Part shown: positions 13,103 to 28,740 of the stretch, piece by piece
Layout: the number at the start of each line of letters is the position of its first letter
Position numbering within the stretch: the first letter of the stretch is position 1
Source: Flaccisagitta enflata
Lineage: Eukaryota > Chaetognatha > Sagittoidea > Aphragmophora
Length of the DNA: 64,000 bases
Direction of reading: 5' to 3'
NCBI GenBank assembly: GCA_965153355.1
Contig: OZ231128.1
Location: forward strand, 25,544,001-25,608,000
The notes under the pieces: generated by a model
The model's input: only the letters and a program-made list of their open reading frames with translations
The model's database searches: none
Told to the model about the DNA's origin: nothing
Translations under genes and position numbers: made by a program

Positions 13103-13850
13103 AAAACCGTTGACGCTTCGCCGCCTCCATGTTTCTACGCGGCGTTGCGCGGCGCTGCCTTAGTGCGGGGCACTACGTGTATGCGAGTCAACTTGATGCT
13201 TCTATGCAGCGTTAGGCGGAGCTGCCTCAGTGCGGGGCACTACGTCTATGCATGTCAACTGATGTTTCTACGCGGCAATTCGCGGTGCTGCCTCAGTGCG
13301 AGGCACTATGTCTATGTGAGTCGACTTGATGTTTTTATGCGGCGTTACGCAGCGCTGCCTCGGTGCGGGGCACTACGTCTATGCAAGTCGCTGTTTCTAC
13401 GCGGCGTCACGCGGCGCTGCCTCAGTGCTTGGCATTACATCTATGCGTGTCAACTTGATGTTTCTATGAGGCGTTACGCAACACTGCCTCAGTGCGGGGC
13501 ACTAGGTCCATGCATGTCAACTTGATGTTTCTGCGTGGCCTTGCGTGGCGCTGCCTACTGCAGGGCACTACATCTATACAAGTTGACTTGATGCTTCTAT
13601 GAGGCGTTACGCTGCCCTGCCTTAGTGCGAGGCACTATGTCTATGTGTGTCAACTTGATGTTTCTCCGTGTCGTCACGTGGCGCTGCCTCAGTGCGGGGC
13701 ACTACGTCTATGCGTGTCAACTTGAGGTTTCTACGAGGTGTTACATGGCGCTGCCTCAGTGCGACGCACTAAGTTTATATGAGTCGACTTGATGTTTCTA
13801 TGAGGCGTTACCGGCGCTGCTCAGTGCGGGGCACAACGTCTGTGCGAGTC
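13103..13850. repeat. Minisatellite, unit about 67 bp, about eleven copies
   Basis: Each unit has GTTTCTACGCGGCGTTACGC, GGCGCTGCCTCAGTGCGGGG, CACTACGTCTATGCG and TCAACTTGAT. Copies differ at scattered sites, so the array is older than the 80-bp array. It fades into related single-copy DNA to about 13990. A 165-residue open frame at its left side is a translation of the repeat. Confidence 0.9.
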
Positions 13851-13990
13851 GACATATTGATTCTACATGGCCTTTTAGGGTACTGATTCGATGCCATTCA
13901 TCTACACGGCATTGCGTTTATACAGGGCACGGCGGTAATGCAAGAAGTCTCAAAGTTTCTACGCGGCATTACGCGGCAATACTTCAGTAT

Positions 13991-16853
13991 ATCTATTCGA
14001 AAGAATGTTTATGCAACAGCTACTTCATTACCGTACATTGTAATACTATTTTAGCCTCTCAAATGCAATTCAAGATTTTCGTATACTCTCTATTTTGATT
14101 CGAATCAAATTTCTTTGCTGAAGAATACATGTTTGATTTTTTTTCCCGCAGAAACATGTGTTGTTTTCGCTTTCATAACATTGTAAGTTTTGTCCGTTGA
14201 TCTGCAAGTCGCGACTAAATAAAATTTGCAAAATTTAACTAGTCAACTGCCGTGTGCGTCACTACTTAGTACGTGACTAAGTCGAAAAGGTTAGAAAACG
14301 TTGAATATGAAAATTGAATGTTAAAGACAACGGTACCAACAATGAAGTAAATGATAAAAAACTGTAGTGTGAAAGAAGGAAAAGAAAGAAAAATACGGAA
14401 CGATAAGTGAAAGAAAATCGCACATAAACGAAAACAGACAAGAAAAGAAAACAAAATGAGAGAAGAGAAAAATAGGAAAGCAAAATAGAAGAATAAGGAG
14501 AAGAGAAAAGATGGATTGAAGGAAAGAAAGAAAAAGAAAGAAAGCCGCGACATTGGCTGTTTGCGGGTTCCTCTTCCTTTTCTTTGACCTTTGACACAAC
14601 TCCGTGACAAATAGACTTCCATCAAAAGAACGCCTTCCTACCTTCCAAAGGGATTCTCTCTCTCTCTCTCTCTCTCTCAATCGGTCTGTTGCTACCTTGC
14701 TTTTTGCCCCAGCAATCATACTTCTCTGTCCCTTTTAGAACATGAACCATAAGGGTGCATACTTTTGTAGAAAAGCATGGGCGTTATAGATTTTTGTTGG
14801 AAGTGTGAAAAGTAGTCGGTTTTGCAAACGGATGGACAGACGCAAAAGATCAACGTAAAACGTGAATACTGTATACGTAGTAGATCTTTTTACAAGCGAG
14901 CACATGAATCGTATCATGCATTAAGACAATTCGTGTGTTTTTAGTCGCGGACATGCGACTCTACACCTTGCCGTGTCGGTCGGTCCGCCCGTTGGTCCGT
15001 CCGTCGGTCACATTTCTGAATTCCGAGCGGTTTTTGCGGTACTGCTCCTGCCCAACCGTCCGCGACTGGATTGCCGTGTATCCGGGCTTATTTTGTGAGA
15101 AGAACATGATACTTTTTCACATTCAATGTTGTTTAATCTGATCAATCCCACTTATGTTCTTTAAAATAGCAAAGTGAACCAACTCTCCGCTTACTTTTCT
15201 CCACATAAAACCTATCATAAAGCCATAACACATAAATACAGGCGAATGTCACAATCTCTTTTCGACGAGAGAACCTGACTCACCACCACGTTAACAGTGT
15301 TACCGCAATGTCTATTGCATTGTGTTAAGTTTTTATAGTTGGATGACCTTCCTAACTACCTGGATTACCTTGCCAAACCATTTTTTGTGACTACCCCTAC
15401 CCCTAGGGGTAGTAAAAATTAGGTCAAATTGGCCACATTGGCATGTCCGGATTTTGTCCGGACAAGCAAATAACAAGCAAAACCTATCAAAAATAGATTA
15501 TCTGATCATTTCTCAGCTTTTAATCAGTTATCATCATTCCGATGTGATGTACAAAAAATTTCATCCTACTGCGCAAATGCTAAGTTGTTCAAATATTGTA
15601 TTATCATCAAATTTTGATCCTTCTAATTTTTTTGCTATTTCATGGCAAAATCTGAGTATGCTGATTATCTTTTTTAAAACACTATAAATTCTCAAAGTTA
15701 ACACTTTTCAGGTTTCTTATCTAATAGAGGACTACTTGAAGGACATACGCTCCAAATTTCATGCCACTGTGACACCCTAATCCTCATGTAATGACACTTT
15801 CCTTCAAGCATGATTATTCTGCACACCCCCAGCTCTTCTGTCACGCTCATGTCACGCTTTAAGTCTGTCACTGTCACGCCATTGTGAAACTGATGATGGA
15901 AATTTGATAACACGATGAGAAAGAGCATGAAATTTTGCATATACACTGAAAAGTTCAGGTCTTAACTCCCGGGCATTCAGCCATAATGAAATTTTCAATG
16001 TGATTGGTCAGTAAATTGTTGCAGAATAATCACGCTTCAAGATGAATCTTCGTAGTTAATTCTTTGTTATCGGCGCATGTATGCACTTACAGCAAAATGG
16101 TAAACCAAAAAAATCAGGAAATGCCCATATCTTGGAAACCCTTTGAGAGAGACAAAAGATTTTTTGCATGGATCAATACTGTACTGAAACTATTATGAAC
16201 AGAGCATTTGGTGCATCTGGGACACATCTAACCAACCCAACCAGCCCAACCAGCCAAATTTAAAAAAACGGCATATCTTCTAAAATATTTGTCCGATTTG
16301 GCTGAAATTTTGCACAGTGGTTCTTTCAGAGAATGCCTACTTAAATCTATCGTTGCCAAAAGATTCAGCAAATTTTTGCCAACTGGCCAAACCAGCCAAA
16401 AAAGCTGCTTATAGAGAATTTTCAAAAAAAATTGAAATCTCAATATTTTTCAGCAGAATCGGGTCTGATTGAATTCTTGAACTGTAATTTAGTAAAATAT
16501 TCCCATTTTTTTTATTTTGCGGACTTTAACAACTCAATTTTTGCTTATTTTCGATCATTATTTGTTGCATTTCAGCCTAATTTACATGAAAATCAAGGAT
16601 CAGTAACAAAATTCAGTTTTTGAACCATGTTCATATTGACATGAGCTATCTGATTATGAATGTTTTTGACAAATTTTCTCAATTTTGAAATTGACCTATT
16701 TGGCCATCTCTCAAAAAGGAGATTATAGAAACAGCCTACATAATGTTGAAAGGAGTTCTGGTAGTCTGATAATCTTTTCATCTACAATATGTAAATGAGT
16801 TAAAAGCTTTCGGCCTTATACCATTTTCTTGCTCCTTGAAACGCTTCCACATA
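13991..16853. other. AT-rich unique DNA, no gene recognised
   Basis: Holds a short (CT)n run at 14654-14678, a GTCC-hairpin repeat at 14942-15110, a palindromic CTACCCCTAGGGGTAG word near 15397, and TTGGCC/CCAACC-rich words at 16220-16400. No spliceable protein-like frames were found. Confidence 0.5.
14942..15110 (+). repeat. Hairpin-(GTCC)n dispersed repeat, family H1, copy 1
   Basis: Begins with the inverted repeat GTCGCGGACATGCGAC, then CTCTACA, then GTCGGTCCGTCC-type repeats, then TACTGCTCCTGCCCAACCG and GGATTGCCGTGTATCCGGGC. The same ordered blocks recur at 50714, 54884 and, reversed, near 58455-58675, so this is a dispersed repeat of about 200 bases. Confidence 0.7.
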
Positions 16854-17026
16854 CAGTTGAGCTTCACTAGAGCGCATTCCAAGGGACTGGGCAAATTTAT
16901 GCCTTGTATTGAAGCTGCCTTATTGCCAATATCAAAATAGCTACGGAATCACTCATGGGCCATAAATTGCATGCCTTAAAAGCGGGCATGCCTTATTAGC
17001 GAGTGCGCTCTAGCGGTGCTCCACTG
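16854..17026. mobile_element. Small TIR element (173 bp) with TA duplication
   Basis: The left end CAGTTGAGCTTCACTAGAGC and the right end (inverted) CAGTGGAGCACCGCTAGAGC match at most positions. Both are flanked by TA. The CAGTnGA start recalls pogo-type ends. No coding capacity. Confidence 0.7.
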
Positions 17027-17216
17027 TACCATTTTCCGTCAACCAACACCATTTGAAGCCATCTTGAAGCAAACAGCAGGACGGAGATAAATTGTCCGGG
17101 GAACGAGAAAAGACCTTCAAAGCGGAAAAAAGAATTCATTTTTTCACTCAAGTTTGATAACTTGATAATCAGGAAAAATTATGCAGAATTGATCCAAGAA
17201 AGATCAATCAAAATGT

Positions 17217-17870
<654 letters not shown>

Positions 17871-17879
17871 TGCGAAGGG

Positions 17880-19010
17880 AGAGTGAAAAAAAAAAAGAAA
17901 ACGGCAGAGGATTGTACTTAGCGAAAAGTTTTAAGAATAAACACGATCGAAGTTAAGGGAAAAATGCAAATAAAAAAGATGGATGAGAAAACGACGACAA
18001 CGGAAAAAAAATCGTATGGTTCGTACACTGTTCCTTCTATTTTTCTTTTTTTTTCTTCTTTTAAAAAGATATCTTCTTTCCTGTTTTCCTTCCTTTTTTT
18101 AAATTCTCCCTTCTTTCTTCTTTTCTCCTCCTCCCCCCTCCCAATCTTTTCCTTTCTATCCTGGCTTTCCTTGCTTTCTTTCCTCCACTGTTTTTTTTCG
18201 GGTTCCTCGAGAAAGAAGAGTCAAGATTTCGCAGAATTATGTGCCTCGTTTTCTTCCTGCTCTCTCAGACCTTTTTTTCATAGATAAGAAACCACGAATG
18301 CGATTTGCAAATAATCTACATGAATTAACAGCCGGGCTAAAACGTACACGTGGGACGTGGGGGGGGGGCAGGGGGAGAGGGGGAGAGGGGAAGAGGGGGA
18401 GAGGGGAAAGGGGAGGGTAAATATGTGGATGTCAATCTGCATATCTGGGCACCGTGTGAATTCAAAAGCTGGGTGTGTCGGGAAAGGAGGGGGCATGTAT
18501 GATGTTGCATACGGTATCATATGCAATTTTATGTTCTTGTCGCATCGCATTCTGTCTGCAAGGCCGGGTACAGGCGGGTTAGCAGGCAGCAATGTGAGAG
18601 ACATACACACGGACGGACCGACCTGGCAAAGTATGGAGTATAAGCGACCAAAAAAACATGAAGTCTCATATTAAGAAGCAGTGTTACCTAATGATTTTTA
18701 CTTTCGTCATCCGGATTACGTTTATTTTGCGTTCAAACTTCAAAGCAAGCTCAGTTTTGTCAATACTACAACTCTCTTACGCTCGATATGCTATTACGTT
18801 ACTCGATCGATCCGTGTTCGCTACTCATTTTGATCCGTATGCTGATGTTGCTATCGTTTGTATGATCTCGTTTCCGATCCCATTAACATTTTAGACCGAG
18901 AATGGATTGACAGAACTTTTTCACACTCAATGGAAAGAACGAGCAATCAACCAAATTGTGACACCGTGAAATGATGCGATTAAAGGCAGAGTGACGGTGA
19001 GGGAAGTTGA
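17880..19010. other. Unique and low-complexity DNA, no gene recognised
   Basis: Pyrimidine-rich at 18020-18200 and G-rich at 18357-18418. No convincing coding frame, although several short open frames occur. Confidence 0.45.
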
Positions 19011-19015
19011 GAGAC

Positions 19016-19600
<585 letters not shown>

Positions 19601-19603
19601 ATG

Positions 19604-19657
19604 CGTTACAGACCGACCGATGGACACAGCCTATTATAGAGATGCCAGGACGCATCT
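19604..19657 (-). repeat. Hairpin repeat family H2, short reversed copy
   Basis: CAGACCGACCGATGGACACA, then TATTATAGAGATG, then GGACGCATCTAAAAAGA. This is the reverse of the H2 start seen at 51040 and 60470 (TTTTTAGATGCGTCC, CTCTATAA, GTCTGTCCGTC). Confidence 0.6.
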
Positions 19658-20037
19658 AAAAAGAAGGAAAGAACGAAAGAAAGAAAGAAAAGGAAACATA
19701 GAAGGATGCAAGAAAAGGGGTTTGTGAGGAGAGCTGCCACGTTGCGCAGATAAGATCATAACACAAACGAACAAAAGTCAAAAGATTTTCGGCATCAACG
19801 CTCACAACCATTAATGGTGTGACATCGATTTTGCCTTCTCTTTTCAGTGTCTTTTTGGGCAACGGCCACTAAATGACATCAACGTGTCGTCTCTTCTTGG
19901 ATTCCTTTTGAGTTTTGTAGCTCTTTTTGAGAGCAGCATTTTCCCAAAGTTGACGCTTCTACAGGCAACGCCTCAATGCCGCAACAGTTGCAACCCTCAA
20001 TTAAATGCCCTTTCCGTTTTCGTGTATTTCAAGCTGC

Positions 20038-20290
<253 letters not shown>

Positions 20291-20956
20291 GTCTTTCGCC
20301 TCGAAAACCCTTCCCTTTGCATTTTGCGTCGACAAACAAAAACTTATAGATTCCATCGTAGATAGAAAAGGAATCAGCAAACGAAACCTCCGTGGAATCT
20401 AAGAGGCAGGAACAGACCGAGGAAAGAAAGAGGAAGAACGGAGAGATGCCATTATCAAGGGAGAGAGAGGTGCATGCGGGAGATGAAAGATCACACATGG
20501 TTGGTGACAACAAAGGAAAGTGGGGGTTGAAAAAAAGAGGAATGACAGTGAAAGACGAGGAACATACATTGGTCAGGGGGCTATCCGGGAGAAAGAGGGA
20601 ATATAGAATTATAAATACTAGCGAAAAGATAACATGGGGGGGGGGGGGTTGAGAAAAAAGGAAAAGCGCGGAAGAGGGAAAATACATTTGATTCAGAGAA
20701 ATTCTTGTGGGTTGACCCAAACAAGTAAAGGGTAGGTGTGAGGAATTCAAGGCGAGGCCGCGTGGGAGGGTTATTCTGAAGTGTAATGGTAACGTTATTG
20801 TTTAATACTTGTAATGAATAAGAAAATACGAAGGAGTATTGTTTGAGTATTCCTTTGGATGGAATCCATTAGACACTTTCTTAAAACAACTTCTGTACCC
20901 TCTTGAATGGTATTTTACGGTTTGAAGTTTTCGGAATTTGTCTCTAGGGAATGATA

Positions 20957-21939
20957 ACTATGGCAAAAATAAAAACCGAACAACATGTTTGTCAATATTT
21001 TCTACCCATGCAATAGGAAAAACATAGCAAAATCGGTGACCATTTTGAAGCTCTGCGAAAGATCTTTCAAATGAGACCTTGCTGAATGTCCTAGTTTTAT
21101 CCGTTTAGAAATGGCATTAGATTGAAGACAGGTTGTCAGGAATTGGAAAATTCACTACAGGATTTTCATGATTCTACTTTGTCGTAACATAGAAACTAAA
21201 CGTATTGAATCAAAAATTCGTTCTTGGCGCCATTTTAAAGAAAATTCGAAGCTCTTTAATTTGATCATGGATATCATGTATCTGTGATCATCCTGTGTCG
21301 TATTATTAAGAGAAACGTTAAGACTAAAATAACTTGTTACCATGGCAAAAAAACATATCGGATGCCATTCTTTTATAAAGGATTGCTCATTAACTACAAA
21401 AGATAAACCCTTAAAATCCATGACGGTTTCAAAGAGCTTCAAAAGATCTTTCATTTGAGCTCTCACAGAACATTGTAGCTCCAAAACTTCAGAAATTATG
21501 ATGCTTTAAAGATAACCCATCAGAAATCTCAAATCTGGTTTCCATCTATTAAGAGTAACCAACTTTGAATTGATATAGCTCCTAAATGAATAAGAAGCAG
21601 GATTTCTGCTTGATTCCATCTCGTAGAGAATTCAAAATACTTCGTTTTTATCTTGAACCTCGTACCATTCAGTTAATTTCTTCATACTACAAAATATGTA
21701 AAACAAAAGTATCTTGTTGTCAGACACAGAAATTTGCTTTCTTTGGCAATCAAGAAAATGGGTGCTTGACTTCAATCCTTTGTCATTTGAAAACGACTTG
21801 AGCTAAAAATTTCTGCTTGGTCTAGATTTGTTGAGTTTTTGAAGCTCTTTAAAATGCTCATGGATTTTAAGTAAAAAGAATGAACAGTTTTCAGTCAATT
21901 AAGAAAAACAAAGTGTTCGGTTTTTTATTTTGCCATAGT
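20957..21939. mobile_element. TIR element (983 bp) with TA duplication
   Basis: The left end ACTATGGCAAAAATAAAAAC and the right end (inverted) ACTATGGCAAAATAAAAAAC differ by single-base slips. Both are followed by CCGAACA and flanked by TA (20955-20956, 21940-21941). The interior repeats words such as AAGATCTTTCA and lacks a transposase, fitting a Tc1/mariner-derived non-autonomous element. Confidence 0.7.
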
Positions 21940-21941
21940 TA

Positions 21942-22745
21942 GGACAATCTAACGCACGACATCTTCAGTCTTCGCACAAACGTAATAGCAACTTCTTCTC
22001 TTTGCCTGAATACTCAACATACCGTTGAATAAACCTACTTGGAGAAAATGAGGTTAATACTCCCCTTATGTGAAATACGTAAAAAATGAAGCTTCGACGA
22101 CATTCCGGCACTAAAACATGCCGCTCTCTTTGTTCTTGTTCTTAATTGTGCCGTTCTATTTGTTTTTGTTCTTTATGTACCCATCAAATCGGTCTTCCTT
22201 ACTTCTCCTCAATCACATCCACCCCAACCGTCCATTGTTCCAAATTTCCACAGCTCTTACACAATAACCCCACCCTCCCCACCCTACCCTACCCTACCCT
22301 ACCCTCCTTTCTTTCCTTTTGTTCCTTCCAATTCCGCCTGTTTTTCCTGTCCATTTCTCCTCCGCGATGTTCTTCTGGTTGTTCCATTCTGAGTTGTTCC
22401 TTTGGTTTCGGCCCGTTGTCTTTTCCTCCCCATTTCACCGCCAAGCCATTTCCGGTACATCGGCGCCATCGGCGTTGGCGTCGGCGGTTAAGAAAGGCGC
22501 CGCCAATGGATGTCACCGGCGCCACCGGCGCCACCGACGCGCCGCCGGTCCAGCCACCGCAGCCAATTGATGTCATTAGCATCGCAATCCTGATCAAATG
22601 CTTCCCAGCTGTCCAACTGCCAGGACGACCATGATCGATATTTACAATGGGTTACAACTTGTGACTAAAAAGCTACAACCAATGTCACTCTTTGATGTTA
22701 CCGTAACGACGCCGGATGATTCTGCGTTGATTCGTTTCACGAACG
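21942..22745. other. Unique DNA with a CpG-rich patch at 22440-22560
   Basis: Contains (CCCTA)n-like sequence near 22278-22302 and a GC-rich block of GGCGCCACCGGCGCCACCG words near 22515. An open frame ends in a MDVTGATGATDAPPVQPPQP-type segment, but there is no family resemblance and codon use looks repeat-driven, so no gene is called. Confidence 0.4.
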
Positions 22746-22751
22746 GGTTCC

Positions 22752-23539
<788 letters not shown>

Positions 23540-23594
23540 GAACGAAGGAGAAGAAAAAGAAGAAGAAGAAGAAGAAGAAGGAGAAGAAGAAGAA

Positions 23595-23641
<47 letters not shown>

Positions 23642-23870
23642 AGAAGAAGAAGAAGAAGAAGAAGAAGAAGAAGAAGAAGAAGAAGAAGAAGAAGAAGAAG
23701 AAGAAGAAGAAGGAGAAGAAGAAGAAGAAGAAGAAGAAGAAGAAGAAGAAGAAGAAGAAGAAGAAGAAGAAGAAGAAGAAGAAGAAGAAGAAGAAGAAGA
23801 AGAAGAAGAAGAAGAAGAAGAAGAAGAAGAAGACGAAGATGAAGAGGACGAAGGAGAATAAGAAGAAGAA
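23540..23870. repeat. (GAA)n microsatellite
   Basis: Nearly pure GAA/AGA run of about 300 bases with sparse GGA interruptions. Confidence 0.95.
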
Positions 23871-24074
23871 AAAAAGAAATTTTGGAAAAGCAATGTTTCA
23901 TTTACTGCTGCAGATGTACAAACACACAGATAGACAGAAATTCAGCACGGGATTGCTCATTGCTCTACTCAGTATTTAGCGTTTTACCACTAAGAAACCA
24001 TTTCTTTGTTTCTTTTTAGCCTGTCTGTATCTTCAAGTGTGTCTCACTGTCTTTATCTTTTTTGTGCCTGTGTG

Positions 24075-24256
<182 letters not shown>

Positions 24257-24388
24257 AATCTGCCATAAGAACCTGAGAGAGATCCCATGAAGTCGCTGCC
24301 AAAAATCTGCAGAGGGTCATTACGTCTGATTGTTTGAAATTTGGTGTTTCTCGAGGGAAAGAACGAGAAAGGAAGTTGCAGTGAGAGG

Positions 24389-24585
<197 letters not shown>

Positions 24586-24589
24586 AGAG

Positions 24590-24999
24590 ATGAAAGAGAT
24601 ACAACCTAGGAGTTGCGTGCAGGTGGGCAGGGACAGAACAGAAGCTTTCTTACGGTCCGACGATCCAAACCATGCATCGGCCTACCAAAAACTGGCTTAC
24701 AGTTACAGAATCACAAGCATGACCAAAACCAAATTGACGATCATAACATCAATCACAAGATGTTTTACATAATTTGGTCCACCTGTAGCACCAGATGTAG
24801 ACGTGTTAATCCGTCCGTTTGTTTACAGTGGTGTACAAGCGGTGTAAAAGCCAGGTCCCGATTCCGTTGTCGTTTTTTTCGATTGTTCTTTCTCTCTTTT
24901 CCTTCGCGATTTCGGTTTTGTTATGTGTTTCCGATCCATTGGATGACACATTACCACCAACCCAATTGTCCTCGTCTTCACTGTTGCCAACCTAGTCAT
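24590..24999. other. Unique DNA, no gene recognised
   Basis: No splice-bounded or family-like frame was found. The Arg/His-rich frame that enters from here is mostly the GTC repeat that follows. Confidence 0.4.
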
Positions 25000-25207
<208 letters not shown>

Positions 25208-25407
25208 AACATCAACGTCAATGGTGTGGATATTTGGAATGTGGTCCCGGGTGGTAGAAGCAGCCAAGATGCCACTGAGACTTCCGCCGTGAAGATCTCG
25301 CACGCGAAGATGAAATCTCTCGAGTAATGGGATATGGTAGACCATTAACTTGCAATGATACAATGAGGAATAGAGCTTAGTTTTTTTTTTGGGTAGGAAG
25401 CGTGATA

Positions 25408-25459
25408 TCCAGGTGATATCCAGGTGATATCCAGGTGATATCCAGGTGATATCCAGGTT
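25408..25459. repeat. 11-bp tandem repeat, five copies
   Basis: Five copies of GTGATATCCAG in tandem with no differences between units. Confidence 0.95.
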
Positions 25460-25560
25460 CACTATGCCAATGAGTAAGTAGGGTTTTACCGTTTTACTCA
25501 TCTTGGCCTCTCTTGACTTTCTTTTGCAGATGAATTCTCAATGATTAGAAGGGAATGTAC

Positions 25561-25844
25561 CAGGGGTGTATATTCTTGAGTCGCTGTTGATTCCCCCCCC
25601 CCCCCCTGCCTTTGATTTTCTTCTCCGCGACGCGTCGCATCGCATGTTTATATCCATGATTTTCTTCCCCATATAGCAATAAAACTATGTAGTTAAGGTT
25701 TAAAAAATGTTAAATTGTGTTTTACTAATTGAGTTTTATGATTTGGTACTGTAAAAAGTTATATTTTCCCCAAATTTCCCTTTTTTCTTTTTTTCCCCCT
25801 TTGATTTCCTTCCCCATCTCCAAACCCAAGAATATACAGGCCTG
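25561..25844 (-). mobile_element. hAT-like family A, copy 4
   Basis: Reverse orientation relative to the other copies. Ends CAGGGGTGTATATTCTTGAG and (right) AATATACAGGCCTG, with a perfect 8-bp duplication GAATGTAC at 25553-25560 and 25845-25852. Confidence 0.88.
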
Positions 25845-26324
25845 GAATGTACATGATTAGAGATTTTTTACGACAGAATATCAAAACAGTGATTAAAAAA
25901 TTTGGTGCAATAAAATTTGAATGTTTTTTACCAACCTGTCCTAATCCAGGATATATATCCTTACTTGTTTTCATTACAACTCGAATTTTTCTCGACCGGA
26001 TCATCCCAGAGTGTGTTTCTAACTCTAACCTATGACGGATTCTATCCAAAGAGAGGAAACTGACAGTCTTGTACCATTTAGCTCATGAATAAACGGACAC
26101 CTGACCTCATCATTGGGTAAACATCACTCCCAGGTGGTTAAAACTTCAGTACTTAAGAAAAATTCGATAACTTTTAAAATGCGACCAACCTGGGATCAGT
26201 AACTCAATTTGTTTGGGAGTGAGACCTTCCGAAAGATGGTCCTATTTCTAAGGTTTCCGTATATCTTTGAGACTACGCGGCTTACATCCTTACCTCTTTG
26301 TTCATGGAATCGGCTTTGTTCATA

Positions 26325-27315
26325 TCGGGTGTTCGAAAAAAAATTGTAGAGGTTTTTTTGTTGAATACGCTCACTATGGAGCATATAGAGTCGCAAACAA
26401 GGTGCCATTTGATAGCACTACCCTCTCACAGCAAGATCCGGAGAAAAGTAACATTACTGTAGGTTTTTTCATTGTTTTGTATAGAATCTGAGCTCTATTT
26501 ACTGGAACAAATAAAGATAAAATCTTGTCAAGAGCGCTTTTTGAGATTTTCATGAAAATTGATGGTTTGTACCCTTTTTTTCAATGTAGATTCTATTGGG
26601 TATTTTGAAAATCTTTTTTGACAGCATATTTGAATTCCTGGTGAAATTTCCATTCATTTGATAGGTCGCACTATATAATTTTATCCAAAAATTCAATTTC
26701 CCATTTTTAAGCTACCGTTACAATTTTGCAACGGTGGCTTAAAAACTGAAAATCTTATTTCTATGTAAAAGTATATGTTGCGACCTATCAAATGAATGGA
26801 AATTTCTCCAGGAATACGAATTTGCTGACAAAAAGTATTTCTGAAATACCCAGTTGAATATACAGGAAAAAGAAGGCTTAAAACCACCAATTTTTATGAA
26901 AATCTCCAAAAGCGCTCTTGACAAGATTTTATCTTCATTAGTTCCAGTAAATAGAGCTCAGATTCTATACAAAACAATGAAAAAACCTACAGTAATGTTA
27001 CTTTTCACCTGATCTTGCTATGAGAGGGCAGTGATAGGAGTCAATTTGTTTTACATTTTGGTAAATGATTTTTTGTTTTTTCACTAAAGATTTCTAAGTT
27101 AATCAAGGTAAAAATCTTCCCCAAATCAAACTTTCAGCAAAAACCAGGCAAAAAGAGCCGTTTCCCTATTTTCTTCTCCTCTTTAAGCTTTAAAAAGGAC
27201 CACTTGGATACCAGTTGATGCAAAAATCTTTTAAAATCATACTCTAGACACCTAAAAAAATTGCGCATTTCTAGCTGCTCTCGTTACAAAGTCAATTATT
27301 TTTTCGAACACCTGT
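26325..27315. mobile_element. TIR element (991 bp) with a large internal palindrome
   Basis: The outer ends read TCGGGTGTTCGAAAAAA and, inverted, ACAGGTGTTCGAAAAAA, flanked by TA (26323-26324 and 27316-27317). Inside, about 26420-26715 and 26735-27035 are long inverted copies of each other. For example AGAGCGCT and GATTTTATCTTCATTAGTTC on the right are the inverse of sequence near 26500-26540. No transposase frame remains. Confidence 0.7.
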
Positions 27316-27553
27316 TATTTGAAGTGGATCCCAGTTTTTGCACCTGCCTTAAAAGAAGATGTTTTTTTTTCAAAACAACAGTGCCTATATGTGTTCCATG
27401 AAAACGGATAAAAACGTGATTCCCAAAAAATGCAGTTTTAGGTTACGCAGCAGCAGATAATGAAGCAGTGGTGAATGAAGAAATGTGTATTTTTTCCCCC
27501 TCAGCTCCGTCCCCTAAAAAATCATTATGATGATGATAATGATGATGATGATA

Positions 27554-28738
27554 ACAGGGTGTCCAATAAATTTGGCAAAAACTTGAGAGCACATAAACCT
27601 TACTTCTAGGCAGCCCAGTAAGCTGAAATTTGGTATGTAGCCTCCCAATTATTTCTTTTGGATGTTAGAATGCACAGTTTTTGATATGAACTGCCCTGGT
27701 TTGAAAGGCAAGGAGTTATGCCTGAGACAATCTTTTCAGTTTTGGAGAATTTTTACCGACAAAACATAGTAGAGGATGGTCACTCACTAGTCATCTTTGA
27801 CTTCTAATTTGGTACCCAAATGTGGTCAATAAATGGGTGGGTATACATTTTTATTGAAGCAGGACCATCCATCTTACTCAAAATTAGGTTAAGGCATTGA
27901 AAAAACCCTGCTACAATACTATCTAGGAAATGCAAATCTTTCCGCAAGTTTCATTATTTATCGCTTAAAAGATTCATCTGATTAAGCAAAAATTGGTGAT
28001 GAAATTGAAGCTCTTCAAATTTGCAAGCAGGCTACGCAAACTGCATCATGCAATCTTAATGGGTTTAGAAATAATCTTACTTTTAACAAAATACTTCCTT
28101 TTGAAGGTTTATCAATTTGACATTTTTGTCAGGTAATCTTTTCTATTCAATCATTTATAACTCATTTGTTTCTTGATGAATTAACAAAAAATTGGTGACC
28201 AAAATGTAGAGTTTTTGACAATGCATCTTTTTTGTTGTTGGCGAAATAAAGTTGGTCCAGCGTTTAAAAGTTGTGGTCATTCAAAGATAGAAATTAGAAA
28301 AAAAAATCATCACTCAGAAAGTCTGGAACACCATCACTCTAAAGTACCAAAAGGTGCTCTACAAGATGCGTCCCTGGTAAATAGCGGCCATAGTTTATTC
28401 AGGGGGAGATCACGCAAATTACTGATTGATTTTCAAGCAACTTTACTATGTTTATTAGTCAATAAATGAACTGTATTCAGAGGTGGAAAGATTTCTATTT
28501 CCTGGATAATCACTAGAAATTGATGATCAATTGCCTGTCTATGAAAGCAAATTTTCTCAAGATAACTTCAAATGAATCTTTCCTGCACTGTATTGATCTT
28601 TTATATGGATTATTGCTGTTGGTTGAAGGAAAACTACCCAACCTTTATGGCTGATCCTTATTTCAATGAAAACAATCAGTTCAGAGTAGCTTTAAAATGC
28701 TCCTTTTACAATTTTGCCAAATTTATTGGACACCCTGT
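27554..28738. mobile_element. Mariner-like TIR element (1,185 bp), no intact transposase
   Basis: Ends ACAGGGTGTCCAATAAATTT and its inverted copy match perfectly over about 27 bases, flanked by TA (27552-27553 and 28739-28740). The ACAGGGTG start is common in Tc1/mariner elements. Two open frames inside (28215-28469, 28572-28793) show no DDE transposase motif that I can see. Confidence 0.75.
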
Positions 28739-28740
28739 TA

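Noticed and set aside
15890-15910. Hammerhead-ribozyme-like CTGATGA...GAAA
   Set aside because: There is no room for stem II and no pairing flanks, so this is a chance match.
22146-22634. 162-codon frame with a Pro-rich end, and a 102-codon frame on the opposite strand
   Set aside because: Both cover a (CCCTA)n-like and GCCACCG-rich patch. Low-complexity composition and no recognisable domain.
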